Assembly: GCA_021771675.1 (NCBI GenBank)
Contig: JAETOP010000015.1
Span: 1 to 47,939, forward strand
DNA: 47,939 bases
Direction: 5' to 3'
Source: Oscillospiraceae bacterium
GTDB lineage: Bacteria; Bacillota_A; Clostridia; Oscillospirales; Oscillospiraceae
Every line of letters begins with the position of its first letter. The stretch's first letter is position 1. Shown here in pieces: positions 33,527-41,763 of this stretch. Under the pieces are notes generated by a model. It was not told the origin of the DNA and made no database searches. It saw only the letters and a program-made list of their open reading frames with translations. Made by a program: the position numbers and the translations under genes.

Positions 33527-35065
33527 ATGAAAAAGCTTACCGCACTTCTGCTGGCTGTAACCATGGTGATTGGAATGCTGACAGGCCTTGGCGCAAATGC
33601 CGAGGCTCCCAAAGACTCCATCAACTTCACCTTCGGTTCCGACCCTGGCACTCTGGCGCCCTCCGGCAATGCAGGCCCCCTGAACTCCCTGCTGTGGTCC
33701 ATCTACGATCATCTGTGGTATGTCAATAACGACGGCGAACTGGTTTACTGCGTCGGCACCAACGTTGAGTACACCGATGATGTGACCATGCTGGTCACCA
33801 TCCGTGACGACGTTACCGACTCCGCTGGCAACAAGCTCACCGCCTCCGACGTGTTATTCTCTATCAAGATCGCCGCCAAGGACGATGCCAATGCTTCCTA
33901 CCGGGGCGCTATCCGTTACCTGAACCTGGATGCCTGCAACGTTGTTGATGACACCCATCTGAACCTGGTTCTGAATGCTCCCAACATCCTGCAGCAGGCC
34001 ATGCTTCAGAACGTCAACCTGATCACCGAGGCTTCCTACAACGCCTCTCCCGACGGCATGATCACCACCCCTGTGGGAACCGGCCCCTACGTTCTGACCA
34101 AGGCTGTCATGGGCACCTCCTATGAGCTGACTGCACGTGAGGATTACTGGCGCGGCACCCCCAACATCAAGCATCTTACCTTCCGTTCCATCGATGAGTC
34201 CGCACAGCGGATCAATGCGCTGCAGGCCGGAGAGCTGGACTGCATCGCTCTGGACGCTTCCGACGTGGAGAGCGGCCTGGGTGTTCCCGGCACCGCCCAC
34301 TTCTCCTGCGTTGTTGCCGACTCCGTTGGTATCATCTTCAACTGCGAGTCCCCCGTCTGCGGTAACAAGGAAGTTCGTAAGGCCATCGCCTGCGCCATCG
34401 ACAATAACGTCATCCGTCAGGTTGGCTACGCCGGCCAGGGCTCCCTCCCCGGCGGCTTCCTGAACCCCGGCCTGACCGGTTGGGAGAAGGGTCATGACGA
34501 GGCTGCTCAGAAGTACGAAAACTACTATGAGTACAACGTTGAAGCCGCAAAGGCACATCTGGAAGCTTCCGGCATCCCTGCCGGCACCGAGATCACCATT
34601 GCCATTACCAACAATGAAGTCTTCGTGAAGTCCGCCCAGATCATCCAGGCTATGCTGGGCAACATCGGCCTGAACGTCAAGGTCGATACCTGGGACGCCG
34701 CCACCTTCAATGACACCATGGACACCAACCCCGAGCGTTACGATATGGCTCTGGTGGGCTACTCCACCTCTACCGGCGCAACTCTGGGCCTGGTCTTCAC
34801 ATGGGTCACCGGCGCTGCCAACTATCACCACTGGGCCAATACCGACGGCTGGAACAAGGTCAAAGAACTGGTCGCGGCAGCACAGAAGGAAACCGACGTG
34901 GAGAAGAGAAACGAGTTCGGCCGTGAGATTTCCGACATTCTGGCTGACGAGCTGCCCATGTACTCCTACGTCTTCAAGTCCTATGACTATGTCATGAATT
35001 CCGACCTGAACCTGGTGGTTTACAAGGACTGGACTGTTGACTTCGCAAACTGCAGCTGGAACTAA
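33527..35065 (+). CDS. ABC transporter substrate-binding protein, family 5 (second cluster)
   Basis: 512 residues from ATG 33527 behind AAAGGAG; the longer frame from 33392 lies in repeat copy D and is rejected. It has a signal peptide (MKKLTALLLAVTMVIGMLTG) with a likely signal-peptidase-I site after ANA-EA and no lipobox cysteine. Family 5 marks are TLAPSGNAGPLNSLLWSIYD, LTASDVLFSIKIAAKDD, TGPYVLTKAVMGTSYELTAR, EDYWRG and EVRKAIACAID. It delivers solute to the 29447/30398 channel. Position last in the operon, behind a hairpin repeat and before a terminator, suggests separate control of its level. Confidence 0.9.
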   Translation: MKKLTALLLAVTMVIGMLTGLGANAEAPKDSINFTFGSDPGTLAPSGNAGPLNSLLWSIYDHLWYVNNDGELVYCVGTNVEYTDDVTMLVTIRDDVTDSAGNKLTASDVLFSIKIAAKDDANASYRGAIRYLNLDACNVVDDTHLNLVLNAPNILQQAMLQNVNLITEASYNASPDGMITTPVGTGPYVLTKAVMGTSYELTAREDYWRGTPNIKHLTFRSIDESAQRINALQAGELDCIALDASDVESGLGVPGTAHFSCVVADSVGIIFNCESPVCGNKEVRKAIACAIDNNVIRQVGYAGQGSLPGGFLNPGLTGWEKGHDEAAQKYENYYEYNVEAAKAHLEASGIPAGTEITIAITNNEVFVKSAQIIQAMLGNIGLNVKVDTWDAATFNDTMDTNPERYDMALVGYSTSTGATLGLVFTWVTGAANYHHWANTDGWNKVKELVAAAQKETDVEKRNEFGREISDILADELPMYSYVFKSYDYVMNSDLNLVVYKDWTVDFANCSWN

Positions 35066-35105
35066 TTTTTCAAGCAGCCAGTGATGTTCATTCCGGCATG
35101 AGGTT

Positions 35106-35134
35106 ATCCCCACCCCTTGCAGGGTGGGGATTTT
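35106..35134 (+). terminator. Terminator after the second binding protein
   Basis: ATCCCCACCC and GGGTGGGGAT pair around CTTGCA, followed by TTTT. It lies 40 bases past the stop codon. Confidence 0.75.
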
Positions 35135-35170
35135 CCCTACAAGTGATCCTATTTTCAATGATCCTGGGCT

Positions 35171-35203
35171 TCAGCCGGGACGATTTATTCAGAGTTTCCT
35201 TAG
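35171..35203 (+). repeat. Hairpin repeat family, fragment G (right end only)
   Basis: CAGCCGGGACGATTTATTCA followed by GAGTTTCCTTA matches the right end of copy A. The left part is absent. It ends four bases before an ATG, so it forms the immediate leader of the esterase gene. Confidence 0.55.
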
Positions 35204-35222
35204 TATGAAAGGAGCTTTTGCC

Positions 35223-36779
35223 TTGAAATATGATAAAAATGTAGTGGCGGTATGTAAAAACGGAACCTATGTGGGATTCCGGCAGGATGGCGTGATCAAA
35301 TTTTTGGGCATTCCCTTTGCCCGGGTAAAACGATGGCAGCGGGGCTTGCCCCTTACCACCACCAGTGAGGACGTGTTCGAAGCCTTTTCCTATGGGAAAA
35401 GTCCTTTTCAGGACCCCGCAAGCTCTGTCGTTCAAGACTTTTCCGAGGACTGCCTGAACCTGAATCTTTATGCTTCGGATATTTTAGTCCCCAAGAAAGC
35501 CGTTATGGTCTGGGTTACCGGCGGTGCGGAGATCGTCGCCTGCAATGCGGGCTTGAAAAATTTTGACGGCACCCAGACTCTGTATGATCCGTCTACCTTC
35601 GTCAGAGAGAATCCGGACATCATCGTCCTGAGTGTCAACTATCGTGTGGGCTTCTGGGGGACGGCGGACCTTTCCGTTTTGGATGGCTTCCGTGACGAAT
35701 ACCGCCATAGCTGCAATCTTGCCAGGCTGGATCTGCTCACCGCCCTCAAGTGGGTCAGGGAGAATATCCCAGGGTTTGGCGGAGATCCCGGCAATGTGAC
35801 TTTGTTCGGGCAGTCGGCAGGCTCCAACAACATTACCAGCCTGATGTTTATGGAGGAGGCCATCCCCTATTTCAAAAATGCCATTTGCCAGAGCTCCTTT
35901 GCCATGGATATTAGTCTGACGAATCCCGAAGACGGAAAGAAAGTTTCACGGATGTTTTTTGAACGGCTGGGTGTACATACCGTTCAGGAGGCGCTGGCGG
36001 CATCCAACGAAGAGATATACCGGGTGCAGATGGAGCTGAACCGTCTGGCGGGAGCTACCCATCTGCCCGGTGTGGAATCCAAGTTCCTTTCCACGGCTCA
36101 GGATAATGTGAGTATCAAGCAGGATTACTGGAAGTTCCTGATGTCCGGAGCCATGAAGGGGAAAACCCTGGTTTTCGGTACAAACAGCGGCGAATATGAT
36201 CTTCAGTTTGCTCCCTTTGCGCAGAAGGTCGATCTGGAGGGGGCGAAAAAAATGCTTCTGAGCCATTGCGCCAGCCGCATTTCCCCGGAGGAGGGAAGCC
36301 ACCCCGAGTATCTGGAGCAGTATCTGGCCCATTACAGCAGTGAGCGGGACGAGCTTACGGCGCTTATGGATATGAAGACCGACCTGTATGTCCGCACGGC
36401 GGCGGTCAGTTTCGCGAAATCTCTCTGCGGGATCACGGACACGTATATGTATTTCCTGGACGAGCACAAGGGCGCAGGCTATATGGACCGCTGCCACCAC
36501 GGCCGGGAGATCGAGGCCCTTTTTGACAACCCCGGCGTACTGCCGGAGGAGCTGAAGCGGGTCATCCGGGATGTCTGGGCCAGCGTGGCCAGGACGGGTG
36601 ATCCCAACTGTGGCAGCCTCGCTGTCAAGTGGGAGAAATTTGGCCCGGATCATGAAACGCTTCGGCTGAGCCGGAATCCCAAAATGGTGAAGGGCGTCCA
36701 CATGGACGATATTGCGCTGCTGATCCCTTCCTTCCGGGAATACCAGGCCTTCCCGGAGTTTGCCGCACTGTGGAAGTGA
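35223..36779 (+). CDS. Type-B carboxylesterase (para-nitrobenzyl esterase family)
   Basis: 518 residues from TTG 35223, favoured over ATG 35205 because AAAGGAG lies eight bases before the TTG. The opening MKYDKNVVAVCKNGTYVGFR then DGVIKFLGIPFA is the standard start of this family. The triad is visible: Ser198 in FGQSAGS, Glu324 in GTNSGEYD and His425/426 in DRCHHGREIE. There is no signal peptide, so it acts inside the cell. These enzymes cleave carboxylic esters. It is followed after 10 bases by a CocE/NonD-type hydrolase, making a two-gene esterase unit after the peptide-type transporter. Confidence 0.9.
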   Translation: MKYDKNVVAVCKNGTYVGFRQDGVIKFLGIPFARVKRWQRGLPLTTTSEDVFEAFSYGKSPFQDPASSVVQDFSEDCLNLNLYASDILVPKKAVMVWVTGGAEIVACNAGLKNFDGTQTLYDPSTFVRENPDIIVLSVNYRVGFWGTADLSVLDGFRDEYRHSCNLARLDLLTALKWVRENIPGFGGDPGNVTLFGQSAGSNNITSLMFMEEAIPYFKNAICQSSFAMDISLTNPEDGKKVSRMFFERLGVHTVQEALAASNEEIYRVQMELNRLAGATHLPGVESKFLSTAQDNVSIKQDYWKFLMSGAMKGKTLVFGTNSGEYDLQFAPFAQKVDLEGAKKMLLSHCASRISPEEGSHPEYLEQYLAHYSSERDELTALMDMKTDLYVRTAAVSFAKSLCGITDTYMYFLDEHKGAGYMDRCHHGREIEALFDNPGVLPEELKRVIRDVWASVARTGDPNCGSLAVKWEKFGPDHETLRLSRNPKMVKGVHMDDIALLIPSFREYQAFPEFAALWK

Positions 36780-36789
36780 GGAAAAGCCC

Positions 36790-38622
36790 GTGGAAAAGGA
36801 ATTCAACGGTCAAAAACGGACCCATTTTTACCTTCCTCTGCCGGATGGCGGAAGGCTGTCGGCGGTGCTGTTTACACCCCTGAAGGATGGAAAAGAACCA
36901 GACCGTCCGCTTCCCCTGATCCTGAGCTACACCGCCTATGAATGCCTGCACTACGAAACGGATGAAGACGGACAAAAGCGGATTGTCCAGCGGGTGGATT
37001 TTGATATTGACACCCTGACCGATTATGGATACCTTGTGGCAGTCGTCCAGATTCGTGGCTGCGGCGCATCCTTCGGGGTGCGCAAGGTGGTGGTTTCCAG
37101 AAGAGAAGCTGCGGACGGCGCATTTGTGGTAGATTATCTTGCGGAGCAGCCCTATTGCGACGGAAATGTGATGACGGCCGGAATGTCATACAATGGACAA
37201 TCCCAGATGTGTATTCTCTCCATGAAGCCCAGGCATCTGAAGGGCGCCTATATCGGGAAAACCGACCTGAACCGGTATGACGGTTGGGTCCGCAACGGGA
37301 TTCCCAGAGCTTTCGGCTCCAGACCGGATGTGGACTGGGGCGAGACCCCGCAGGAGCATGAGGCTGCCATTGAGCGGGTCGCAGACAAAACGGTTCCTGT
37401 GGACGATGACCCGGAGGGAATCCTGCTTCGTCAGGCCATCCGGGAGCATCTGGACAATGGGAGCCAGGTGACCGCCCAGCGGGACCTGAACTGGCGGGAC
37501 AGTGTTTCTGCGGACTGTGAAGGGACGTACTGGCAGACACTTTCCGCCTCCACCTATCTAAAAGAGATAAATGACAGCGGAGCGGTGGTATACCTGGACG
37601 GCGGAGTTCTTGACATTTTCCGGCGGGATACCATCCTGCTCTACCACAATCTCACCCTGAAAAAGAAGCTTATCATCGGCCCCTGGGATCACATTCGTCC
37701 AAAATGGAATCCGGAGCCCCGGTTTGAGATTCTCCGCTTTGCCGATCACATTCTTAAGAACGTCGAAAACGGCATTTTGGAGGAAAAGCCCATTACCCTG
37801 CGGGTTATGGAGTATAATTTCCAGGATCACCGCTACTGGGGAGAAAACACCGGCTATTACCGACGGGAGGACATCTGGCCCCTCCACGAGGGGAAACGGA
37901 CGGTATTTTGCCTGGACTCCCACGAAAAAGCCGGTGTAATTGGTTACAAGGCCTACAGTCTCCACAGAAGCTGCCCTCAAGATTCCGAGCTCCCGTATCG
38001 GGCATCATACGGAGTAACCTCTGGGGTGGAAACGGACGATCTGCTGAAGGACGGGCAGGATGGAGCCTGCGGAAAGGGCCTGAACTTTCTTTCGGATGTT
38101 TTTTCATCGGATGAGGAGTACATCGGCCATCCCTTTGCACGGGTCACATTCTACGTAGAGGATGGGGGAAATGTCCCCGGGCCGCTGGATGCGGATATTT
38201 TCATTTCCCTGTCGGATTTTGACCCTCAAAGCGGTGAGGCATTTCAGTTCTGCAGCGGCTGGATGCGATCCTCTCTGCGCAGGCCCAAGGGCACGCCCAC
38301 ATACAATTTCCTGGGGCTCCCCTGGCACGACTGCAAGATGGGGGACAACGAATACCTGAAGGTCGGAGAAAAATACCAGCTGGACATGGATATGCTGCCG
38401 GTATTCTACAGGATGCGCAAGGGCCACCGGTTGATGGCCACGCTGACCTGCTCCATGAACAGAACCTATTATCACGGCTGGGCCTATTATGAAACCCACC
38501 GAGACTGTGTGCCCCCGAAACTGAGGCTTCGGATAGGCGGAGAGGACGGCTGCCGCCTGATTCTGCCGAATATATATGACAGTGCTTCAGAAAACTGCGA
38601 GAATAAGGGAAGCTCTGATTAA
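36790..38622 (+). CDS. CocE/NonD-family serine hydrolase (X-Pro dipeptidyl-peptidase S15 fold)
   Basis: 610 residues from GTG 36790; the frame extends to 36760 but that part overlaps the preceding gene. Marks are VQIRGCGASFG (usual DvRG-G-S-G, Asp replaced by Gln), Ser133 in TAGMSYNGQ, GPWDHIRP with His301, and a C-terminal beta jelly-roll domain (from about residue 430) including YQLDMDMLPVFYRMRKGHRL. Relatives include cocaine esterase, glutaryl-7-ACA acylase and X-Pro dipeptidyl-peptidases, so it cleaves an ester or amide. There is no signal peptide. The last five codons (KGSSD) and the stop come from hairpin repeat copy E, so the repeat has changed the C terminus. Confidence 0.88.
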   Translation: MEKEFNGQKRTHFYLPLPDGGRLSAVLFTPLKDGKEPDRPLPLILSYTAYECLHYETDEDGQKRIVQRVDFDIDTLTDYGYLVAVVQIRGCGASFGVRKVVVSRREAADGAFVVDYLAEQPYCDGNVMTAGMSYNGQSQMCILSMKPRHLKGAYIGKTDLNRYDGWVRNGIPRAFGSRPDVDWGETPQEHEAAIERVADKTVPVDDDPEGILLRQAIREHLDNGSQVTAQRDLNWRDSVSADCEGTYWQTLSASTYLKEINDSGAVVYLDGGVLDIFRRDTILLYHNLTLKKKLIIGPWDHIRPKWNPEPRFEILRFADHILKNVENGILEEKPITLRVMEYNFQDHRYWGENTGYYRREDIWPLHEGKRTVFCLDSHEKAGVIGYKAYSLHRSCPQDSELPYRASYGVTSGVETDDLLKDGQDGACGKGLNFLSDVFSSDEEYIGHPFARVTFYVEDGGNVPGPLDADIFISLSDFDPQSGEAFQFCSGWMRSSLRRPKGTPTYNFLGLPWHDCKMGDNEYLKVGEKYQLDMDMLPVFYRMRKGHRLMATLTCSMNRTYYHGWAYYETHRDCVPPKLRLRIGGEDGCRLILPNIYDSASENCENKGSSD

Positions 38623-38771
38623 ATCGGCAAGAGCTGACGGTGAGAGATTTTCATTCAGCCGAAAGATTCAAAAGGAGCGGAATACTTTGTGTATTTCCTC
38701 CTTTTGAATCTGCACGGATGGATGAAAAGGTCCACCGCTCAGCCGCAGACGATTTAATTGAGAAATAGTAT
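38604..38771 (+). repeat. Hairpin repeat family, copy E, with IS630-type right end
   Basis: The left part (TAAGGGAAGCTCTGATTAAA) and centre match copy A; apical arms are AGATTCAAAAGG and CCTTTTGAATCT, closed by GAATAC/GTATTT. The right end is different: after CAGACGA it reads TTTAATTGAGAAATAGTA, the same 18 bases that end the IS630-family remnant at 6532-6549. Copy E is therefore a chimera. It provides the last codons and stop of the upstream hydrolase gene. Confidence 0.75.
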
Positions 38772-38922
38772 GAATACCATCTTGCCCACCCTCAGCGCCG
38801 GAGCCTTGGCCGCCTACGCCGGGGAGGACCCGACGTTCCTGGGGCTGGAAGATCTGACCTGGGCGGCGGGAGAGAATCAGCAGATCATCCTCCATGGTGA
38901 TGCGTTCACCTTGGCGGAATAA
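38770..38922 (+). pseudogene. Short 50-aa frame, probable 3' end of a lost gene
   Basis: Starts at an ATG whose A is the last base of repeat copy E, with no ribosome binding site. The peptide (MNTILPTLSAGALAAYAGED onward) is gene-like in composition and ends 42 bases before a strong terminator. This suggests the surviving 3' end of a gene cut off by the repeat insertion. No family recognised. Confidence 0.4.
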
Positions 38923-38963
38923 CAAGAGCTCCTGATGCCAAGGCAGTGTCCGCAGAACATTTC

Positions 38964-39003
38964 ACCCTCCGTATGGTTTCGATCATACGAAGGGTGTTTT
39001 TTC
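38964..39003 (+). terminator. Strong terminator
   Basis: CACCCTCCGTATG pairs with CATACGAAGGGTG around GTTTCGAT, followed by TTTTTT. Its left arm and the nine bases before it recur at 5916-5943, where the right arm has been lost to an IS insertion. Confidence 0.85.
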
Positions 39004-39024
39004 AATATTTTGCCCAACTGGGCT

Positions 39025-39719
39025 TTATTTGAGAATCTCCAACAATTCTGTCAGACACTTGATTGTAAAGTGCTGCCCGAAATCTCTTTCTTCACCGCTT
39101 CTGTTAATTAGAACCGCAATTGCCCCAGCATTCAAGGCGCATTCAATATCCTTCTTTTCATCACCTACAAGCATCATCTCCGAAGTGTGGAGATTCATTT
39201 TCTCTGAAAGCATCTTTAACCCTCTGCTGCTCGGTTTTCGGAAGCCTGCATCGTTTGATGTGAACGGAATGTCTATGAATTCCATCACTTCTCTGATGTC
39301 CTCAAGCGCATAGGAATTATCCATGCCATATGCGACATCTGACAGAGTCCCGATTACGATTCCCTTTAATTTAAGTGCTTTCAAGGTATCTGTCACATCT
39401 GCGTATATTCTGGCCTCATTGCGAAAAAAGAGAAGAAATCCTTTTTTATCACATCCAGATGTTCTAAAGGGATATGCGTTCCGCTCAATATTTCTGTGAA
39501 AATCTGGCCTGAGGTAACTTCAATCTCTCTCGGATGGATTCTTGTATTGTATTTTGAAAGAATGCGTCCAATGTGTGTATATTCGTCCTCTGATATATTC
39601 AGTTTGTTTTTCTCTGCTATGTTTTCAAAAGCAGGTCGATACAATGCGGACCAATTCAGCGGGAAAGGGTAATAAACAAGGGTTTGACCAATATCAAAAA
39701 CAATGCCTTTCACTTTCAT
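39025..39719 (-). pseudogene. HAD-family hydrolase, frameshifted at a T6 run
   Basis: Two overlapping minus-strand frames make up one HAD phosphatase of about 230 residues. The 5' frame (39393-39719) starts MKVKGIVFDIGQTLVYYPFP, with motif I in the DxGxT form. The 3' frame (to 39025) has GIVIGTLSDVAYGM (motif II region), FRKPSSRGLKMLSEK with the motif III lysine, and LVGDEKKDIECALNAG (motif IV). The switch falls near 39430 at TCTTTTTTCGC; reading one frame over gives the continuous text FFRNEARIYADVTDTLK. It is either a disabling indel or slippage on T6. The start overlaps the end of the RluA gene by 26 bases, with AGGAG inside it, so it belongs to that operon. Confidence 0.75.
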
Positions 39720-40638
39720 GCGCTTTCTCCTGTGTATTCCGATTTATATTGCCGTCCCTTTGGGTGCTGTCTGCGGGCACTGGCGAGGGCATCTTGATCT
39801 TTGACTCCAGACGCATGGGGGCGCCGGTGATGGGGTGGGTGAATTCCAGAGTCTTGGCGCACAGCAGCTGGGTGGAAATGCCCAGGGCGTCGGAAAAGGC
39901 CATGCTCTCTGGGGTGCCGTACTGGGGGTCTCCCAGAATGGGACAGCCCAGGGATACGCAGTGGAGCCGGAGCTGGTGGGTGCGGCCCGTCACTGGGTGG
40001 AGCTCCAACTTTGTGACAGAAGATGCGGCCTCCAACACCCGATACTCCGTGACACAGGGTTTGCCCGCCGGGTCGATTTTCCGCAGCAGGCTGGGCATTT
40101 CGCAGCGGGCGATGGGGGCGGTGACGGTGCCCGCTGATTCCGGCGGGGCGCCGAACACCAGGGCGTGGTAGGTTTTCCTGGGCTTCTGCTCCTGGAGCAG
40201 GGCGTGAATGTGGGAATTTTTTGCCAGCAGTACAATGCCGAAGGTATCCCGATCCAACCGGGTCAGGGGATGGAAGGCGCTTTTCTGACCGGTTTTCTCG
40301 TAGTACCCCGCTACAAAATTAGCCAGGGTGCCGCAATTTCGTGCCCGGGAGGGGTGAATGAGCATTCCCGCTGGTTTGTCCACTGCCAGAAGCCACTCAT
40401 CCTCATAGAGAATGGTCAGGGGCCCCTCTTCCGCCGGGTATTCCGGAGTCTCCTCTTCCAGAGTCACGGTAATCACATCCCCGGGGCAGACTGTGTAGTC
40501 CGTGTGCCGGGGGATGCCGTTGACTAAGAGGGCCTCCCGCCATTTCAGCCGGTTCATCAGCCCGGTGGACATGTTCAGCTCCCGCAATAAAAAGGAGGAC
40601 AGCCGACCGGGACGCTCTGCGGTGATGCGCAGTTCCAT
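39694..40638 (-). CDS. RluA-family pseudouridine synthase
   Basis: 314 residues. It has an N-terminal S4-like segment (SSFLLRELNMSTGLMNRLKW with EALLVNG), then LLAVDKPAGMLIHPS, and the catalytic motif HPLTRLDRDTFGIVLLAK with Asp129 as nucleophile, followed by LHPVTGRTHQLRLHCVSLGC and the GDPQYG block. It isomerises uridine to pseudouridine in rRNA or tRNA; which site (RluC/RluD-like or another) cannot be told. The last 30 residues are polar and beyond the usual end. Four bases separate it from the upstream acetyltransferase gene. Confidence 0.92.
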   Translation of the reverse strand: MELRITAERPGRLSSFLLRELNMSTGLMNRLKWREALLVNGIPRHTDYTVCPGDVITVTLEEETPEYPAEEGPLTILYEDEWLLAVDKPAGMLIHPSRARNCGTLANFVAGYYEKTGQKSAFHPLTRLDRDTFGIVLLAKNSHIHALLQEQKPRKTYHALVFGAPPESAGTVTAPIARCEMPSLLRKIDPAGKPCVTEYRVLEAASSVTKLELHPVTGRTHQLRLHCVSLGCPILGDPQYGTPESMAFSDALGISTQLLCAKTLEFTHPITGAPMRLESKIKMPSPVPADSTQRDGNINRNTQEKAHESERHCF

Positions 40639-40642
40639 TCCG

Positions 40643-41110
40643 TCACCTTCTTACCATCTGAAAAAAGGTGCCCGGGCCAATGTCGGTTTCCTGGGAGAAG
40701 GGCTCCCCCTCGATTTGGAAGCCGGAGCGCTGATAGCACCGCACCGCCCGCTCATTCCAGGTGCGAACCTCCAAATACAGGGGCTTGCCGGGGAAAAGCT
40801 GCCGGGAAAGCTGGTAGGCAGCCTGCAGAATCAAAGAGCCGTAGCCCTGATTGCAGGACCCCGGCGCCACGCCGATGCCCAGAAAAACCGCCTGCTCCTC
40901 TTCTTTCAGGTTGGTGAAGCCCACCAGCTGGGCGCCCCAGTACCAGGCCCGGTAGTTTTTCGCCTTGACCGGATGGCAGAATCCCATCTGCTGCTGCCGC
41001 ATCTGCTCGTAGGGCGGCAGGTTATAGATGGCGTAGGGGCCGGGGTATTCCCAGGTGCAGATTTCCTGCTTTTCTGATTCTGTGATGATGTGGTTGGAAA
41101 GTTCTTTCAT
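40643..41110 (-). CDS. GNAT-family N-acetyltransferase (155 aa)
   Basis: FLGIGVAPGSCNQGYGSLIL is the acetyl-CoA-binding motif A (V-P--QG-G--L), and LYLEVRTWNERAVRCYQRSG with FQIEGE is motif B of GNAT enzymes. AGGAG lies upstream of the ATG. It transfers an acetyl group to an amine on an unknown substrate. It is cotranscribed with the RluA gene. Confidence 0.85.
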   Translation of the reverse strand: MKELSNHIITESEKQEICTWEYPGPYAIYNLPPYEQMRQQQMGFCHPVKAKNYRAWYWGAQLVGFTNLKEEEQAVFLGIGVAPGSCNQGYGSLILQAAYQLSRQLFPGKPLYLEVRTWNERAVRCYQRSGFQIEGEPFSQETDIGPGTFFQMVRR

Positions 41111-41179
41111 AAAGCAAACTCCTGTGCGTTTGAGTCAGTCGGGGAAGCGGCTGCTGTCAATAAAGCGTTTATGGGCAGG

Positions 41180-41698
41180 TTATCGGGCATCTGCCCGCAG
41201 GGAGAACAGCAGATCGTCGTGGAGCGTCCCGTCATAGCCCAGGACGGCCTGGCGAAGGTGCCCCTCTTGCTGAAAGCTCAGGCGGCGCAGCAGCCTGCCG
41301 GAACTGAGGTTGTCCGCAAAGACTCTGGATGTTATGGAGCTTACTCCTTCCCGAGTGAAGAGATGGTGTACCAGAGCGCCCAGTGCCTCCGTCATAAATC
41401 CCTGGCAGCTGTGGGGCTGCCCCAGCCAATAGGCAACTTCCAGGGAGTTTGCCCGGTATCTCAGGGAATCCTCATCAATAAAAATCATGCCCACAAAGGC
41501 GCCGGTGTCCTTCCGGACAATGACCAAATGGCGGTCGTTGGTCAGGTTTCCCTGTATGTATTCTGCTGCCTGCTGGGCGGTTTGCTGCTCCATGGCGTTG
41601 TAGCGGAGCACAAATTCCGAGTTCCGGTACAGAAGATACTCTGATTCGTCCGACGGCTTTAAATTTCGCAGAATCAGACGCTGGGTTTCAAGATACAT
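41180..41698 (-). CDS. GNAT-family N-acetyltransferase (RimJ/RimL type, 172 aa)
   Basis: Start ATG at 41698 behind GGGGGACG; the longer frame to 41941 runs through the rplT terminator and into rplT and is rejected. MYLETQRLILRNLKPSDESE is the classic opening of RimJ/RimL-like acetyltransferases, and LEVAYWLGQPHSCQGFMTEA followed by LGALVHHLF is the acetyl-CoA site. The end, EGHLRQAVLGYDGTLHDDLL, is also typical. Substrate may be a protein N terminus or a small amine. Confidence 0.88.
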   Translation of the reverse strand: MYLETQRLILRNLKPSDESEYLLYRNSEFVLRYNAMEQQTAQQAAEYIQGNLTNDRHLVIVRKDTGAFVGMIFIDEDSLRYRANSLEVAYWLGQPHSCQGFMTEALGALVHHLFTREGVSSITSRVFADNLSSGRLLRRLSFQQEGHLRQAVLGYDGTLHDDLLFSLRADAR

Positions 41699-41719
41699 GC
41701 TACGTCCCCCTTTTCTAAA

Positions 41720-41754
41720 ATAAAAAATCCCTGCCGGGGTGCCGACAGGGATTA
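41720..41754 (-). terminator. Terminator of the infC-rpmI-rplT operon
   Basis: On the minus strand, AATCCCTGTCGG pairs with CCGGCAGGGATT around a short loop and is followed by TTTTTTATTTT, ten bases after the rplT stop. Confidence 0.85.
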
Positions 41755-41763
41755 AAAACTCTC

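Noticed and set aside
12620..38771. CRISPR array from repeated palindromic units
   Set aside because: Copies are kilobases apart, in both orientations, about 160 bp long, with no regular spacers and no cas genes.
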